Source: Lysinibacillus pinottii (GTDB taxonomy: Bacteria > Bacillota > Bacilli > Bacillales_A > Planococcaceae). From it: DNA of 64,000 nt. Every line of letters begins with the position of its first letter. Within the stretch, counting starts at the first letter, position 1. The translations under genes were made by a program, and so were the position numbers. Under the pieces are notes generated by a model. That model had not been told where the DNA came from. It was given only the letters and a program-made list of their open reading frames with translations, and searched no databases. The stretch covers positions 135,277 through 199,276 of the forward strand of contig NZ_JANTOO010000013.1 in assembly GCF_024753545.1 (NCBI RefSeq). Direction: 5' to 3'. Below are positions 18,661-29,600 of this stretch, one piece after another.

Positions 18661-21600
18661 ATGGCAAAGCAAAACAAAGGCCGTAAGTTCTTCGCGGCAT
18701 CAGCAACAGCTGCATTAGTTGCATCTGCAATCGTACCTGTAGCATCTGCTGCACAATTAAACGACTTCAACAAAATCTCTGGCTACGCTAAAGAAGCAGT
18801 TCAATCTTTAGTAGACGCTGGTGTAATCCAAGGGGATGCTAACGGCAACTTCAACCCACTTAAAACTATCTCACGTGCGGAAGCTGCTACAATCTTCACT
18901 AACGCTCTAGAATTAGAAGCAGAAGGTGATGTAAACTTCAAAGACGTTAAAGCTGATGCTTGGTACTACGATGCTATCGCAGCAACTGTAGAAAACGGAA
19001 TTTTTGAAGGTGTAAGTGCTACTGAATTCGCACCAAACAAACAATTAACTCGTTCTGAAGCTGCTAAAATTTTAGTAGATGCTTTCGAATTAGAGGGTGA
19101 AGGCGATCTAAGCGAATTCGCTGACGCTTCTACTGTTAAACCATGGGCTAAATCTTACCTAGAAATCGCAGTTGCAAACGGCGTTATCAAAGGTTCTGAA
19201 GCAAATGGTAAAACAAACTTAAACCCAAATGCTCCAATTACTCGCCAAGACTTCGCAGTTGTATTCTCACGTACTATTGAAAACGTAGATGCTACTCCAA
19301 AAGTTGACAAAATCGAAGTAGTTGACGCTAAAACTTTAAACGTTACTTTATCTGACGGTACTAAAGAAACTGTTACTTTAGAAAAAGCTTTAGAGCCTAA
19401 CAAAGAAACAGAAGTTACTTTCAAAATTAAGGATGTTGAATACAAAGCTAAAGTTACTTATGTTGTAACTACAGCTACTGCAGTTAAATCTGTATCTGCA
19501 ACTAACCTTAAAGAAGTAGTAGTTGAATTCGACGGTACTGTTGATAAAGAAACAGCTGAAGATGCAGCTAACTACGCTTTAAAATCAGGTAAAACAATTA
19601 AATCTGTATCTTTAGCTGCTGATAATAAAACAGCTACTGTTACACTAACTGATAAACTTAACAACAACAAAGCTGATGCTATTAGCATTTCTAATGTAAA
19701 AGCTGGCGATAAAGAAATCAATGTGAAAAATGTTGAATTTACAGCAGTAGATAATAAAATTCCAGAAGTTACTGAAGTTAAATCTTTAGGAACAAAAGCT
19801 GTAAAAGTTACATTATCTGAACCTGTTGAGAACTTAAGTTCTACAAACTTCACTTTAGACGGAAAAGCGTACTTCGGGAATGTTGTTATGGGTGCTGGTA
19901 ATAAAACAGTTATCTTAACACCTTACAGCTCTTCTGCACTTTCTGTTGGCGATCATAAGCTTACTGTTTCTGGTGCAAAAGACTTCGCTGGTTTTGTTTC
20001 ATTAAATTCAACGCATGAATTTAAAGTTGTTGAAGATAAAGAAGCACCAACAGTAACTGAAGCTACTGCAACACTTGAAACTGTTACATTAACATTCTCA
20101 GAAGATATTGACATGGATACTGTAAAAGCTTCAAACGTTTATTGGAAATCTGGAGATTCTAAGAAAGAAGCATCTGAATTCGAGCGTATTGCTGATAATA
20201 AATACAAATTCGTATTCAAAGGCTCTGAAAAAACTCTTCCAACTGGAAAAGTAGATGTGTACGTAGAAGACATTAAAGATTACTCTGATAACAAAATTGC
20301 TAAAGATACAAAAGTTACTGTAACTCCTGAAATCGACCAAACTCGTCCAGAAGTAAGAAAAGTAACTGCTCTTGATGAAAAAACTATCAAAGTTACATTC
20401 TCTAAAACTGTTGATGGAAAGTCTGCTATAAAAACAGGCAACTACACAGTTAAAGACAAAGACGACAAAGTAGTTTCTGTTGATAAAGTAACTGTTGATT
20501 CAAAAGATTCTAAATCTGTAATTATTGACCTATACTCAAAAGTAAGTGTTGGTGAAAATACAATTACAATTAAGAATGTTAAAGATGCAACAAAACTTAA
20601 CAATACAATGCTAGATTACACTGGTAAATTTACAAGATCAGATAAAGAAGGTCCAGATTATGAACATGTAATCAATGCTGATGCAAAAGCTAAAAAAGTT
20701 GTTTTAAAATTCGACAAAAAAATGGATGCAGCATCTTTAGCTGACTATTCAAACTACCTAGTAAAAATCAATGATACTTTACAAACATTATCAGAAGATG
20801 TTGCTACACTTTCAGTTTCAAATGATGCTACAGTAGTAACTATTACTTTTGCAGAGACAATTAAAGGTGACGATGTTGTATTTGCTTCTGGTAAAGCAAT
20901 TTCTGGATCTGGTAAAGTAAATGTAAATGAATTACAAGTTATGGGAGTAAAAGATACTTCTGGTAACGTGCATAAGAAATTTAATGGTTCAGAAAATAAA
21001 ATTACTTTATCATCAACATCAACGCCATTAAAACTTGCTAAAATCGACAAAGATTATGATGCAAAATACACAGCAGAATTAGTTGATAGAAAAACTGTAA
21101 AAGTTAAATTCTCTACAGTTATTAACTCAGCAGCTGCAAATGCATTTACTTCTGAATCACATAAAATTGATTCTATTCAAGTGAATGGTACTTCAACTGT
21201 TACAGTTAAATTCAAAGATGAAATTAACACAAACGCTTCTGATTTAGATTTAAAAGTTAATTTATCTAAATTAGTTGATATTGCAGGAAACGAAAGTACA
21301 AATAATACTCCAATCGCAATTAAAGCTGGTATTAACTTATTAGATTCTGTTGCACCAGTTGTTGTAGGAGAGCCTGTTGTTGATAAAGAAACAATTACTT
21401 TCACTTTCTCAGAAAACTTAACTAGTGTTTCTATTGGAGAAGTTTTAAGCACAGACTTTACTGTAACTCGTGTATCTGATAATAAAGATTTAGCAATTAA
21501 AGATTACAGTGTTGCTATAGCTAATAATAACCAAGTTGTTATTACACTTAGTGACAACCGTGAAGTTGCAACTGCTTATAAAGTTACAGCAAAAAATGCT

Positions 21601-22191
21601 AAATTAATCACTGATGATAATGGTGATAAGAAAAATGCAATTGCTGATTTCACTAAAACAACAGCTACTAAAGTTGAAGCATCTGGAACTTTATCACTTG
21701 ATGCAGCAAAAACAAATTTAAACAATGAAATCACTAAAGCAAAAGATGCAAAAGCTACTGGAACAGAAGGCACAGCAGCAACTAACCAAATTGTTGGATC
21801 GAAAGATGCTCTACAAGTTGCTATTGATGTAGCAGAATTAGTTAAAAATGACACAGCTGCTACATTACAACAATTAACTGATGCAAAAACTGATTTAACT
21901 GCTGCTATTACAGCCTACAATGCTGCTAAAGTTGAAGATATTTCATCGTTATTAGTTGCTCCAGATTTAGTATTAGGTACTACAGATAATGGTACTATTA
22001 CAGGTTTTGTAGCTGGTACTGGTGAAACATTAAAAGTTACTTCAGACTCTGCAGCAAATGTTGAAGTTACTGATCCAACAGGTTTAGCTGTAACTGCTAA
22101 AGCTAAAGGTGAAGCTAACATCTTAGTGCAAGTGTTAAAAGGCGATAAAGTAATTAAAACTGGTACTGTAAAAGTTACTGTTTCTGAATAA
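18661..22191 (+). CDS. slpC: Main S-layer protein, 1176 residues
   Basis: Signal peptide of 30 residues ending A-S-A; three SLH domains (about 31-85, 90-147, 152-213) that bind pyruvylated wall polysaccharide; then about 950 residues of beta-sandwich repeats with recurring V-T-L/V-K-V-T-F-S strands and D-x-x-x-P linkers, typical S-layer lattice domains, ending in a Big-type domain. Length and layout fit the 125-kDa S-layer protein of L. sphaericus 2362/C3-41. Codon use is strongly biased (AAC, TTC, GCT, AAA), as in very highly expressed genes. Residues from about 395 onward are nearly duplicated at 33.7 kb. Confidence 0.93.
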   Translation: MAKQNKGRKFFAASATAALVASAIVPVASAAQLNDFNKISGYAKEAVQSLVDAGVIQGDANGNFNPLKTISRAEAATIFTNALELEAEGDVNFKDVKADAWYYDAIAATVENGIFEGVSATEFAPNKQLTRSEAAKILVDAFELEGEGDLSEFADASTVKPWAKSYLEIAVANGVIKGSEANGKTNLNPNAPITRQDFAVVFSRTIENVDATPKVDKIEVVDAKTLNVTLSDGTKETVTLEKALEPNKETEVTFKIKDVEYKAKVTYVVTTATAVKSVSATNLKEVVVEFDGTVDKETAEDAANYALKSGKTIKSVSLAADNKTATVTLTDKLNNNKADAISISNVKAGDKEINVKNVEFTAVDNKIPEVTEVKSLGTKAVKVTLSEPVENLSSTNFTLDGKAYFGNVVMGAGNKTVILTPYSSSALSVGDHKLTVSGAKDFAGFVSLNSTHEFKVVEDKEAPTVTEATATLETVTLTFSEDIDMDTVKASNVYWKSGDSKKEASEFERIADNKYKFVFKGSEKTLPTGKVDVYVEDIKDYSDNKIAKDTKVTVTPEIDQTRPEVRKVTALDEKTIKVTFSKTVDGKSAIKTGNYTVKDKDDKVVSVDKVTVDSKDSKSVIIDLYSKVSVGENTITIKNVKDATKLNNTMLDYTGKFTRSDKEGPDYEHVINADAKAKKVVLKFDKKMDAASLADYSNYLVKINDTLQTLSEDVATLSVSNDATVVTITFAETIKGDDVVFASGKAISGSGKVNVNELQVMGVKDTSGNVHKKFNGSENKITLSSTSTPLKLAKIDKDYDAKYTAELVDRKTVKVKFSTVINSAAANAFTSESHKIDSIQVNGTSTVTVKFKDEINTNASDLDLKVNLSKLVDIAGNESTNNTPIAIKAGINLLDSVAPVVVGEPVVDKETITFTFSENLTSVSIGEVLSTDFTVTRVSDNKDLAIKDYSVAIANNNQVVITLSDNREVATAYKVTAKNAKLITDDNGDKKNAIADFTKTTATKVEASGTLSLDAAKTNLNNEITKAKDAKATGTEGTAATNQIVGSKDALQVAIDVAELVKNDTAATLQQLTDAKTDLTAAITAYNAAKVEDISSLLVAPDLVLGTTDNGTITGFVAGTGETLKVTSDSAANVEVTDPTGLAVTAKAKGEANILVQVLKGDKVIKTGTVKVTVSE

Positions 22192-22247
22192 AACTAAATG
22201 AAACGTTACTCTATAAACTGAATTATTCAGTGAATGGAGTGGAAATG

Positions 22248-22292
22248 AAAACCCCATGTCTTGCATTTAGCAGGAAACATGGGGTTTTCTTT
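22248..22292 (+). terminator. S-layer gene terminator
   Basis: AAAACCCCATGT pairs perfectly with ACATGGGGTTTT across a 17-base loop and is followed by a T-rich run. Confidence 0.9.
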
Positions 22293-22389
22293 ATAACTAA
22301 AACCTCCAATTTGTGGATTAATTCTTATTATTAGAAGATATTAATCTACAACAGCCTAATCCTTCTGTGTTTAATGCTTTGCTGAATCA

Positions 22390-22808
22390 CACAAAAGGGA
22401 TGAAGTCAGGTGAAGTCGTACCCAGTGGTACCGGGGCGCGGTTCTTTAAAAGGTTTCTATGGTTAGGCAGACGAATCCATGTAGGCAGGGTAAGCGAGTG
22501 TACGGTGTGAAATAAAGCATAGGAGCTCACTGTATATCCAGATGCAATGCTATAGTGGCGATCGATAAATTGACTGTTAAACCGGTCGTTCTTATTCCTG
22601 GATAGTGGAAACCTAAGGAAATCAAAATAAGGGATGGAAGTAGTGGAACGTTTGAAGTCTTATTAGAAGAGGTGTGTCAGCACCAGTGAGGCTAATAAGA
22701 TGGCAGCGGGTTTGTAGTAGTGTGGATCGCTAGCCGTTTGGACTTGTATGGTAACATATGAGGAGAGTAAAACTAGCAGGAGCGAAGAAACCCAGTCAGT
22801 GGTAGATC
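22390..22808 (+). ncRNA. Intron-like structured element, copy 1 (possible group II intron 5' fragment)
   Basis: Non-coding stretch, more GC-rich than its surroundings. It contains CCTAAGGAAA (22612) and TATGG (22748), the two halves of an 11-nt GNRA-tetraloop receptor, plus conserved blocks such as AAATAAGGGATGGAAGTAG-like and GAAGAAACCCAGTCAGTGG. The pattern recalls domain I-III of bacterial group II introns just before their reverse-transcriptase ORF, but I see no GUGYG 5' end, no reverse transcriptase and no domain V, so at most a fragment. A second copy follows the other S-layer gene at 36215. A different structured RNA remains possible. Confidence 0.4.
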
Positions 22809-22939
22809 AATAAGAAACTTATTTCCCTAAAATTTGTTTCTTTAAAAGTTAATTCAGAGACAATCATATTATATGATTGTCTCTATTTCATTTTGTATCT
22901 ACTAAATGAAAGAAATAAGTATCATTAGGTAGGTTTAAT

Positions 22940-23141
22940 ATGGAATTTTATAAAGAAAAAGAAATCTTTTGCTACAGTTGCCGTAAAAAAACTATATTTA
23001 CTTATAGAGATAATGCATAGAAAGAACGTGGTAGATAGTTATTATAGTGAATGTTCTGGTATTTGGTTTGAATGGCAAAATAGAGCTGTTGAGAGAGAGA
23101 TGGAAAAGTGGATTGACTATAATAAACATCTTATCAAATGA
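22940..23141 (+). pseudogene. Broken copy of the small zinc-ribbon gene
   Basis: Nearly identical to the intact 66-residue gene at 36906, including the start MEFYKEKEIFCYSCRKKT. A one-base gain near 23008 puts a TAG in frame and shifts the rest; the tail matching EWQNRAVEREMEKW is still readable in the other frame. Part of the duplicated module. Confidence 0.75.
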
Positions 23142-23470
23142 CTAAATGGTATTTTTGGTCGCTGAAAATTTACCTGATTCGTAAACAACTTGGGTCAACT
23201 CCAGCGAAAGCCACAAGCTATTTAGGGTTGTTAAATCGATCTATTCATCAATTTCATAAGTAATATTGCAGGGATTTTTTCATCGATACCTGGGATAAAT
23301 TTGATAATACTATATTCATCAATTTCTTTAGCGAGGACCTATTTCTTACTCTAACTTTGATAGATGCTCTTTGTATTGAAGAAGGATATTTATATACATA
23401 TCAAGACCTAAAATATGACTCTGGTAAACAGTTTTTTCAAAAGGATTACGAGCTGCAGTGGCTTTTAACT
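23138..23470 (+). pseudogene. Interrupted copy of the 76-residue overlapping ORF
   Basis: Matches the ORF at 37103 (MTKWYFWSLKIYLIRKQLG) but is split after I-H-Q-F-H by about 100 extra bases (roughly 23259-23357) absent from the other copy, after which the match resumes at IDALCIEEGYLYTYQ. The insert has no clear transposon ends. Confidence 0.65.
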
Positions 23471-23593
23471 GTAAAGTTTTTTTATTTGGTCTGTAATAGA
23501 TTACTCACTCACTTGCTTTAAAATATCTTCTGATGAAGGGAACTCTGAAGAGTTAATAGTGAAAATTAGAATATAAATCTCCAAAGACCTCGA

Positions 23594-23771
23594 TTATTCA
23601 GGAAATTCCTGTTCAAGGACTGCCTGAAATTGCAACTTAGTTTGAATCATTACGCCAGTTATATTTTCATGTTGTCTTGTAATCTTACGAAGATTTAATA
23701 ACTGCACACCACGTTTTTTATATGGCTCTAATTCCTCTTTATAGAACAATTCACAAAGAAGATAGGCATAA
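23594..23771 (-). pseudogene. IS110-family transposase 3'-terminal fragment
   Basis: Translating the minus strand gives AYLLCELFYKEELEPYKKRG and then LLNLRKITRQHENITG and TKLQFQAVLEQ, a block typical of IS110-family transposases. It ends in a stop at 23594. The IS3 element on its right was inserted into it: joining the sequence after 25215 restores a few more in-frame residues (EFEKSKNGCHYAY). Both ends are truncated. Confidence 0.55.
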
Positions 23772-23809
23772 TGAAGTGACCCCTAAAAGTTAGACACGGT
23801 TATTTTGAT

Positions 23810-24619
23810 TTAGGAAGCTTGGATAAAATGAGTTCGGTATTGCACCGGACTCATTTTTAATTTTGCCTTCATACGTTTCGTGTTGTAATAATTTATATAG
23901 TTTTTAAGTTCAAATTTAAACTGTTCGACACTTTCAAATTCTTTTAGGTAGAGGAATTCTGATTTCATGATACCGAAAAAATTCTCCATTACTGAGTTGT
24001 CGTAACAGTTTCCTTTACGGGACATACTTTGCACAACACCTCTTGATTCAAGGGCATGCCGAAACTGCTGCAATTGATAATGCCAGCCTTGATCAGAATG
24101 CATCAGTAGCTTATGTTTTTCTGGCAACCTCTCTAAAGCTTTTTCTAACATCTCAGAAACTAATGAATACGTTGGTCTAGGGCCGATTGTGTACGTAATA
24201 ATTTCTCCGTTAAACAAGTCTAAAACAGGCGATAAATAAAGCTTCTCTCCGAATAACTTAAACTCTGTGATATCCGTTACCCACTTCTCATATGGAGCTT
24301 CTGCAGTAAAATTGCGATCTAAAATATTCGGCGCGATTTTACCAACTGTACCTTTATAAGATTTATATTTTTTCATTCGAACTAAGCACTTTAAGCCTAG
24401 GGCTTTCATGATGCGTTGCACTTTCTTATGATTAACTTTTTTCCCACGATTCGCTAGCTCATCTCGAATACGACGGTATCCATAGCGGCCTTCGTGTTCA
24501 TTATAAATGGCTTGAACTTCAGCCTTTAACTCGGCATCTGGATCTGGTCGACTCATCTTCTTTACTAAATCGTAGTATGTGCTAAGTGGAATTTCTGCGA
24601 ATGCCACAAGCGCCTTCAC
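23810..24619 (-). CDS. IS3-family transposase OrfB (DDE integrase)
   Basis: A 269-residue frame with an N-terminal HTH_21-like region (GRYGYRRIRDELANRGKKVN) and an rve integrase core. The DDE residues are visible: Asp in KWVTDITEF, Asp in LMHSDQGWHYQ and Glu in MENFFGIMKSE. The natural product is probably an OrfAB fusion by -1 frameshifting, because the frame remains open upstream into the end of orfA. No disabling change is seen. Confidence 0.9.
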   Translation of the reverse strand: MKALVAFAEIPLSTYYDLVKKMSRPDPDAELKAEVQAIYNEHEGRYGYRRIRDELANRGKKVNHKKVQRIMKALGLKCLVRMKKYKSYKGTVGKIAPNILDRNFTAEAPYEKWVTDITEFKLFGEKLYLSPVLDLFNGEIITYTIGPRPTYSLVSEMLEKALERLPEKHKLLMHSDQGWHYQLQQFRHALESRGVVQSMSRKGNCYDNSVMENFFGIMKSEFLYLKEFESVEQFKFELKNYINYYNTKRMKAKLKMSPVQYRTHFIQAS

Positions 24620-24651
24620 CGAGTATTTATGCCTTAATTCAAAAATGACCT

Positions 24652-25161
24652 TTACTTTGTCTTTCGTGGTGATTTTTCCTTGGCTTGAACTAAGGCATTC
24701 AACTTTTTTAAATACTCGTTTTCCATTTCAAGCTGCTTAATACGTGCTTGAAGTGCTTCCGTCGAGCCTTCTAGTACATTTTTAGGTTGTTTAGTCGATT
24801 CTTTTTTCATGGATGGACGCCCCTTTTTCTTAGAAAAGAGCGCATCCAATCCGCTTGTTCTCAGTTGAATACGCCACCTTCGAATCATTCCAGGTGAAGA
24901 AATTTTAAAGATAACCGCGGCTTCGTTAGAGGAAACGCCATTTTCGTTCATATAGTTTAGTACGTCCATTTTAAACTGAGCTGTATAAGATGTATAGGAT
25001 TTTTCAAAAGCAGATAAACCATGGTATTCAAATTGCTTAATCCAGTTATGCACAACAGATTCGTAAGTACTGATAGATTCTGCGATTTCTTTTATACTCT
25101 CTGATGAATTTTGATAGCGCATAACGGCATCGAGTTTTTGTTCATTTGTAAATTTCGTCAT
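24652..25161 (-). CDS. IS3-family transposase OrfA
   Basis: A 169-residue DNA-binding subunit starting MTKFTNEQKLDAVMRYQ, with two helix-turn-helix units (about residues 10-50 and 60-105) and a C-terminal leucine-zipper-like helix (QARIKQLEMENEYLKKLNAL). The start at 25161 follows the long TTTTTTT/ATG junction typical of this family; the longer frame to 25200 runs into the terminal repeat and is not used. Confidence 0.87.
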   Translation of the reverse strand: MTKFTNEQKLDAVMRYQNSSESIKEIAESISTYESVVHNWIKQFEYHGLSAFEKSYTSYTAQFKMDVLNYMNENGVSSNEAAVIFKISSPGMIRRWRIQLRTSGLDALFSKKKGRPSMKKESTKQPKNVLEGSTEALQARIKQLEMENEYLKKLNALVQAKEKSPRKTK

Positions 25162-25464
25162 AAAAAAACTACACCTCCAATTGTTAGATGAGTCTAACAA
25201 TTGGGGTGCAGTTCATAATGGCAACCGTTTTTACTTTTCTCAAACTCGATCCTCTTGCCTTTTATGAAATTAACCGATAAATGATAATCAATAAATATCC
25301 TCGTTCTTCTAAATGATGTATGACAGTAGCACCATAGTGTCCTAAAGCTAAATAGAAAAAGAATATCTTTTATACTTAAACAATTATCTGTGCTATATTT
25401 TTTATTTATTAAGCAAACAAAAGTGTTGAATTGAAATAAAGGATTTAAGGATATAGGTGATTAA

Positions 25465-25906
25465 ATGGAATACTACAATTTAAAAGACGCTTCCGATAAA
25501 TATATTGAAGTGGTAGCACAAGCTATGTCATTATATGGTTTGTTTTCGAGGAAGAAAAAATTAAGAACGCTAGAGTTTAAGAATTAGCTAGGGGATATAT
25601 AATCATAGGCTCTTTATATGAAGAAATTAAAGAGTATGAATCTGCAGCATTTTACTTTAATAAAAGCTTCAGTTTAGCTAAAAACATTGCATTTCCTTAT
25701 GAATCTAATTTTAAAAAATATTAAAAGCTTTTCTAAAAGCAGGTCGGAAAGATCTATATGATTATTGGCGTTCAGATTTTATAAAGCGAAGTCTTTACGA
25801 TAAAAAATTTAATTTAAATTTAAATAACGTAAAGACAGAGTTATTGCCACCTAACAAGGCCAATAATAGTATAGGTGACAGAAAATATACAATTGATTAT
25901 ACCTGA
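25465..25906 (+). pseudogene. Decayed TPR-type protein (immunity-like)
   Basis: Starts ATG with the readable stretch MEYYNLKDASDKYIEVVAQ, hits a stop after 40 codons, continues in another frame (GYIIIGSLYEEIKEYESAAF), another stop, then LKAGRKDLYDYWRSDF. The pattern of paired helices matches the intact 153-residue TPR-like gene at 54660 (shared phrases around IGLLYVDLKEYNKASEYL). So this is a dead relative of an immunity-type gene, stranded beside the IS3 element. Confidence 0.6.
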
Positions 25907-26425
25907 ATCATTTATTTGCGATATTTACTTTGGAATTTTGGAATATTATCAACTTTGAAATAAAAGACAATCAACTATTGTAAAAAACGAAGTATAAATT
26001 TTCCTATATAGGGATATATAGGAAATATGCAAAAATAAAATGTATCAAACAAAATCAATTTAAACTATTTGAAAAATGTATTGTAAAACTAAACTGGGTG
26101 CTTCAGTCAAGTGTGAGCAATGTTTTTTAAGACACTGCTCCTTTTACATTTAAAAGTTCTGATAAGACTCTTTCCTTATCCTCTCGTAAGATGTTGTATA
26201 CGCTGAACCATATTTAGAATATGAAAGTCCCCATAAAACACAGCTATATGCACGATTGTACGATCATTATAGAATATTAATGTATGATAAATGGATGTAA
26301 GTCATATAATCAAGCGGGAAAATTTCTGAATAGATTATTTTTGAAGATTCAACAAAGTTGGTAATCCTTTTTCTTATCAAGGTGCCAAATCCATAAGAGA
26401 GAAACGCTTTCAAAGGAGTAGTGAG
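25907..26425. other. Non-coding remnant, partly shared with copy B
   Basis: Mostly AT-rich and without an intact gene. Around 26200-26302 a short readable stretch, AEPYLEYESPHKTQLYARLY, ends in a stop. From 26291 onward the sequence is nearly identical to 37471 onward, marking the right edge of a 2.7-kb segment (23565-26290) that copy B lacks. That segment holds the IS110 and IS3 sequences and the dead TPR gene. Confidence 0.6.
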
Positions 26426-26470
26426 AATATAAGACCACTAAGGAAATAATTTCCTTGATGGTCTTATATT
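26426..26470. promoter_or_regulatory. Conserved hairpin in the RHS leader, copy A
   Basis: AATATAAGACCA pairs perfectly with TGGTCTTATATT, and the inside forms a further stem (AAGGAAAT/AATTTCCTT). The same hairpin, with a few substitutions in the inner part, occurs at 37605-37649 in front of the second RHS gene. It lies about 220 bases before the RHS start, so it could terminate upstream transcription or control the RHS message. Confidence 0.5.
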
Positions 26471-26689
26471 ACTGTGTTGTTCTTTTTTAGTAGGTATTTA
26501 TTACTTGTATTACTTAATGCGGTTCAAGTGAAAGAGACCATATTATTTGCAGAACATATCTTAGGTCTTTTCGATTTTTTATAACCAAAATGTGCTAGTG
26601 AAAATGAACAGTTTAGCACCATCCTACTAGTGCTTGTCTGGCTATAATAGATATTGTTTGAAAATTCACGAGAATTAGGAGGAAACAAA

Positions 26690-29600
26690 TTGGTAAGGAA
26701 AATATTTATTCAAATGATTGTTTTGGCAATGTTCATTGCATTTATTCCTTTTGGGAATTTTGCAAGTAATGCAAGTGCTGCTGAAATACAGTCAGACAAA
26801 AATGAACAAAAAGGAAAAGGAAAAGGTAAAGAAAAAATTGAAGTGGTAGGGGAGCGTACGGAAACCTCTAAAACGTATAACAATTTAGACGGCACTTCAA
26901 CAACAGAAATTTATGAGGCACCTATTCATTTTAAAGATGATAAAGGCAACTGGACAGATATTGATAACGAGCTTCAAAAACAAAAGAACAATGGCAAAGG
27001 TCAATATAAAAATAAAGCCAATAGCTTTACTGTAACTTTTGATGAAAAAATTAAAGATGAAGCGAATAACGTACAAGTGTCGGAAGATCATTATAATCTA
27101 GATATTGGTCTAAAGGAAATTGAACAAAAAGGTGAAGTAATCCCTGCAAAAGAGGTAGTTGGGGTTGCTACAGATAATCAAATTCAGTATGAAAATGTAT
27201 TTGAGAATATTTCAACTATATATTCTGTTGGAGAAAACTTCGTAAAAGAAGATATTATGATTAGCCAAAAACCTGAAAAGGGGTTACCGCAAACCTTTTC
27301 ATATCAGCTATCTCTTGAAAATTTATCCTATGAACAGATTAATAATCAAATTTTTTTGAAGGACGCTTCTACTGGTGAAATGAAGTATGTTATAGAAGCC
27401 CCATTTATGTACGATGCCTATAAACCTGCAGGCTATCAATCTATTGATAGTGTTAATTCCATTCCAGAGGAAGCGAAGTCCTATGATATAACCCTCAAAA
27501 CCCGTAAGGAAAACAATACATTATGGATTGATTTAATACCTGATGCAGCGTGGTTACAGGATAAAGAACGCCAATATCCAATTGTTATTGATCCTACAAT
27601 TGTCCGTATCCAAGGAAATTCTAAAATGGAAGATACAACAATTCGCAAAAAGTTCCCAACGCAAACTGGAGGAAATGATACAGAGTTAGGTACAGGTACA
27701 GCCACAGACGGGAATATTGTTAGAAGTTTATTGAAGTTTGATGTAACACCTATTCCAGAAAAAAGCATTATTATGTCTGCGGATGTAAGTCTTTATCTAT
27801 CTTCAACTAATGATCCAACTCCTATTAATTTAAGTATGCATGCTATGAAACGTTCATGGGATGAAAATACTGCAACATGGAATAACTATTCAACAGCAGG
27901 AGGCTGGACAACCGTTGGGGGAGATTATAATACCACGCCTCTTTCAACTGTTACAGGAGTCTCTTCAGTACCGAGTAATGTAGAAGAAGGTATTAAACGA
28001 TGGTCTATTCCAACGAATATGGTGAGTGGATGGCTATATAATCCCGAATCGAATCTTGGTTTATTATTAAAAAGCACTTCAGAAAGTACCATGATTTACA
28101 AAAAGTTCATCAGTAGTGAAAGCACAACCAACCCACTCGCATATAAACCAAAACTTGTCGTTACTTATAAAACACCTAACCGTTTAGGTTTAGAAAATTA
28201 TTGGGATTATTCCACACATGATATTTCAAATGGAACGAACTATGTAAATTTAGGCACAAATAATAATGTTGTTCAATACACAGATTTTAGTTTATTCAAC
28301 TATGGAGGATTTGGTTTAGATTTTACTCGAACATATAATAGTAAGGATTTTGAAAAATCTCCATTTGGCTATGGTTGGAGTTTTACAGGTTCAGAGAAAT
28401 TATTTTATAATGATAAATATTTTAATGTCGAATATAAAGATGCAGATGGTACGGTCCATGCTTACTCATGGGATGGAGATAAGTATATTGCACCAGTAGG
28501 TAATTATGATAGTTTAGTTATGGTGGATAAGTACACTTTTAAACTGACTAGCAAAACTGGTATCACAACAACATTTAAAGTTAGAGAAAGCACTAGTGAT
28601 ACAGATATTGAAGTAGCCTATATTACAGAGCAAAAAGATTTAAATAACAATACGATAACTTATACGTATAATACATCAAATGAGCTTACTTCTATCACTA
28701 CTAATTTAGGTACAAAATTGCTGTTTACGTATACAAATGGGCTTATTACGAATGCAAAATACAATGATCAAGAAATAATCTATACGTATACAGATGGTAA
28801 TTTAACACGAGCTTTGGTTAAGAAAGATGACACAACATCAACACCTACTTCGTTCTACTACACGACTAATGGACAGTTAACGAAAGTCATAGATAGTAGA
28901 CAAAAAATCATGCTTTATGGGTATGATAGCGAGCTGGATTTAGTTTCTGTAACAGAGCCATCTTTAGATGGACAAGTAGCTTCTACCACCGAATACTCTT
29001 TAGACCGAACAAACAATATTGTATCGGTTACTAGCCCAGAAGGTACAGTTACACGCTATGGTTTAAATAACAACTTTAGCGTAACGAAAATATTTGATCC
29101 TTCAGGTGATACAACAACCTATACACTAGATGAGAATAGCTATAATGTTTTTTTACAAAAAATTGTCTATTTAGATGGTTCTACTTACACGAAAAATTTC
29201 AAGTATGATACGAAAGGGAATATAATAAGCACTACTGATTCAAAAGGTGTGACAGAATCTTATACGTATGATCAATATAGTAATCTTTTAACGCAATCAG
29301 ATGCTAATCAGCAAACAACTACAAACACTTATGAGAACGGTAATCTGAAGACCTCCACAACACCTAAAGGGGACACAACAACCTATACGTATAATGACCA
29401 TGGGGATATGACACAAGTAAAGTATCCTGATGGGAAAATAGAAACGTATAATACTAACTATGTTAATAATCAAAAAACAACTACTTATCGAGATAATCAA
29501 TTAGATATAACTACTATAACTACAACAGATTTTCACGGTAATATCCTTTCATATCAAGATGGTAATGGGGAAATCACGAGATATAGTTATAATTTGAAAA

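Larger units (their letters stand above)
23772..25215 (-). mobile_element. Complete IS3-family element (IS150-like)
   Basis: A 1444-bp element with imperfect terminal repeats: TGAAGTGACCCCTAAAAGTT at the low-coordinate end and, on the other strand, TGAACTGCACCCCAATTGTT at the high end. A 3-bp TAA flanks both sides as target duplication. It carries two minus-strand frames, orfA and orfB, both intact. Fragments of the same family occur at 43418, 48347, 55346 and 56325, so the element has been active here. Confidence 0.9.

Noticed and set aside
19155..22121. Several long minus-strand open frames opposite the S-layer gene (for example 19155-19445, 20131-20340, 21576-21854)
   Set aside because: They are by-products of the strong codon bias of slpC. 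None has a ribosome site or recognisable content; 20131-20340 recurs at 33953 only because the S-layer domains are duplicated.
19500..22190. Repeat-like pattern inside slpC that could be mistaken for a repeat array
   Set aside because: The periodicity is in beta-sandwich protein repeats with variable DNA; there are no constant repeats with unique spacers, so it is not a CRISPR array.
22390..22808. Complete, active group II intron
   Set aside because: No reverse transcriptase, no domain V signature and no 5' GUGYG; at most a 5' fragment.
26620..26650. TATAAT at 26643 as a promoter for RHS-A
   Set aside because: No acceptable -35 at 16-18 bases and no TGN extension, so a promoter is not claimed, although the box is kept in both copies.
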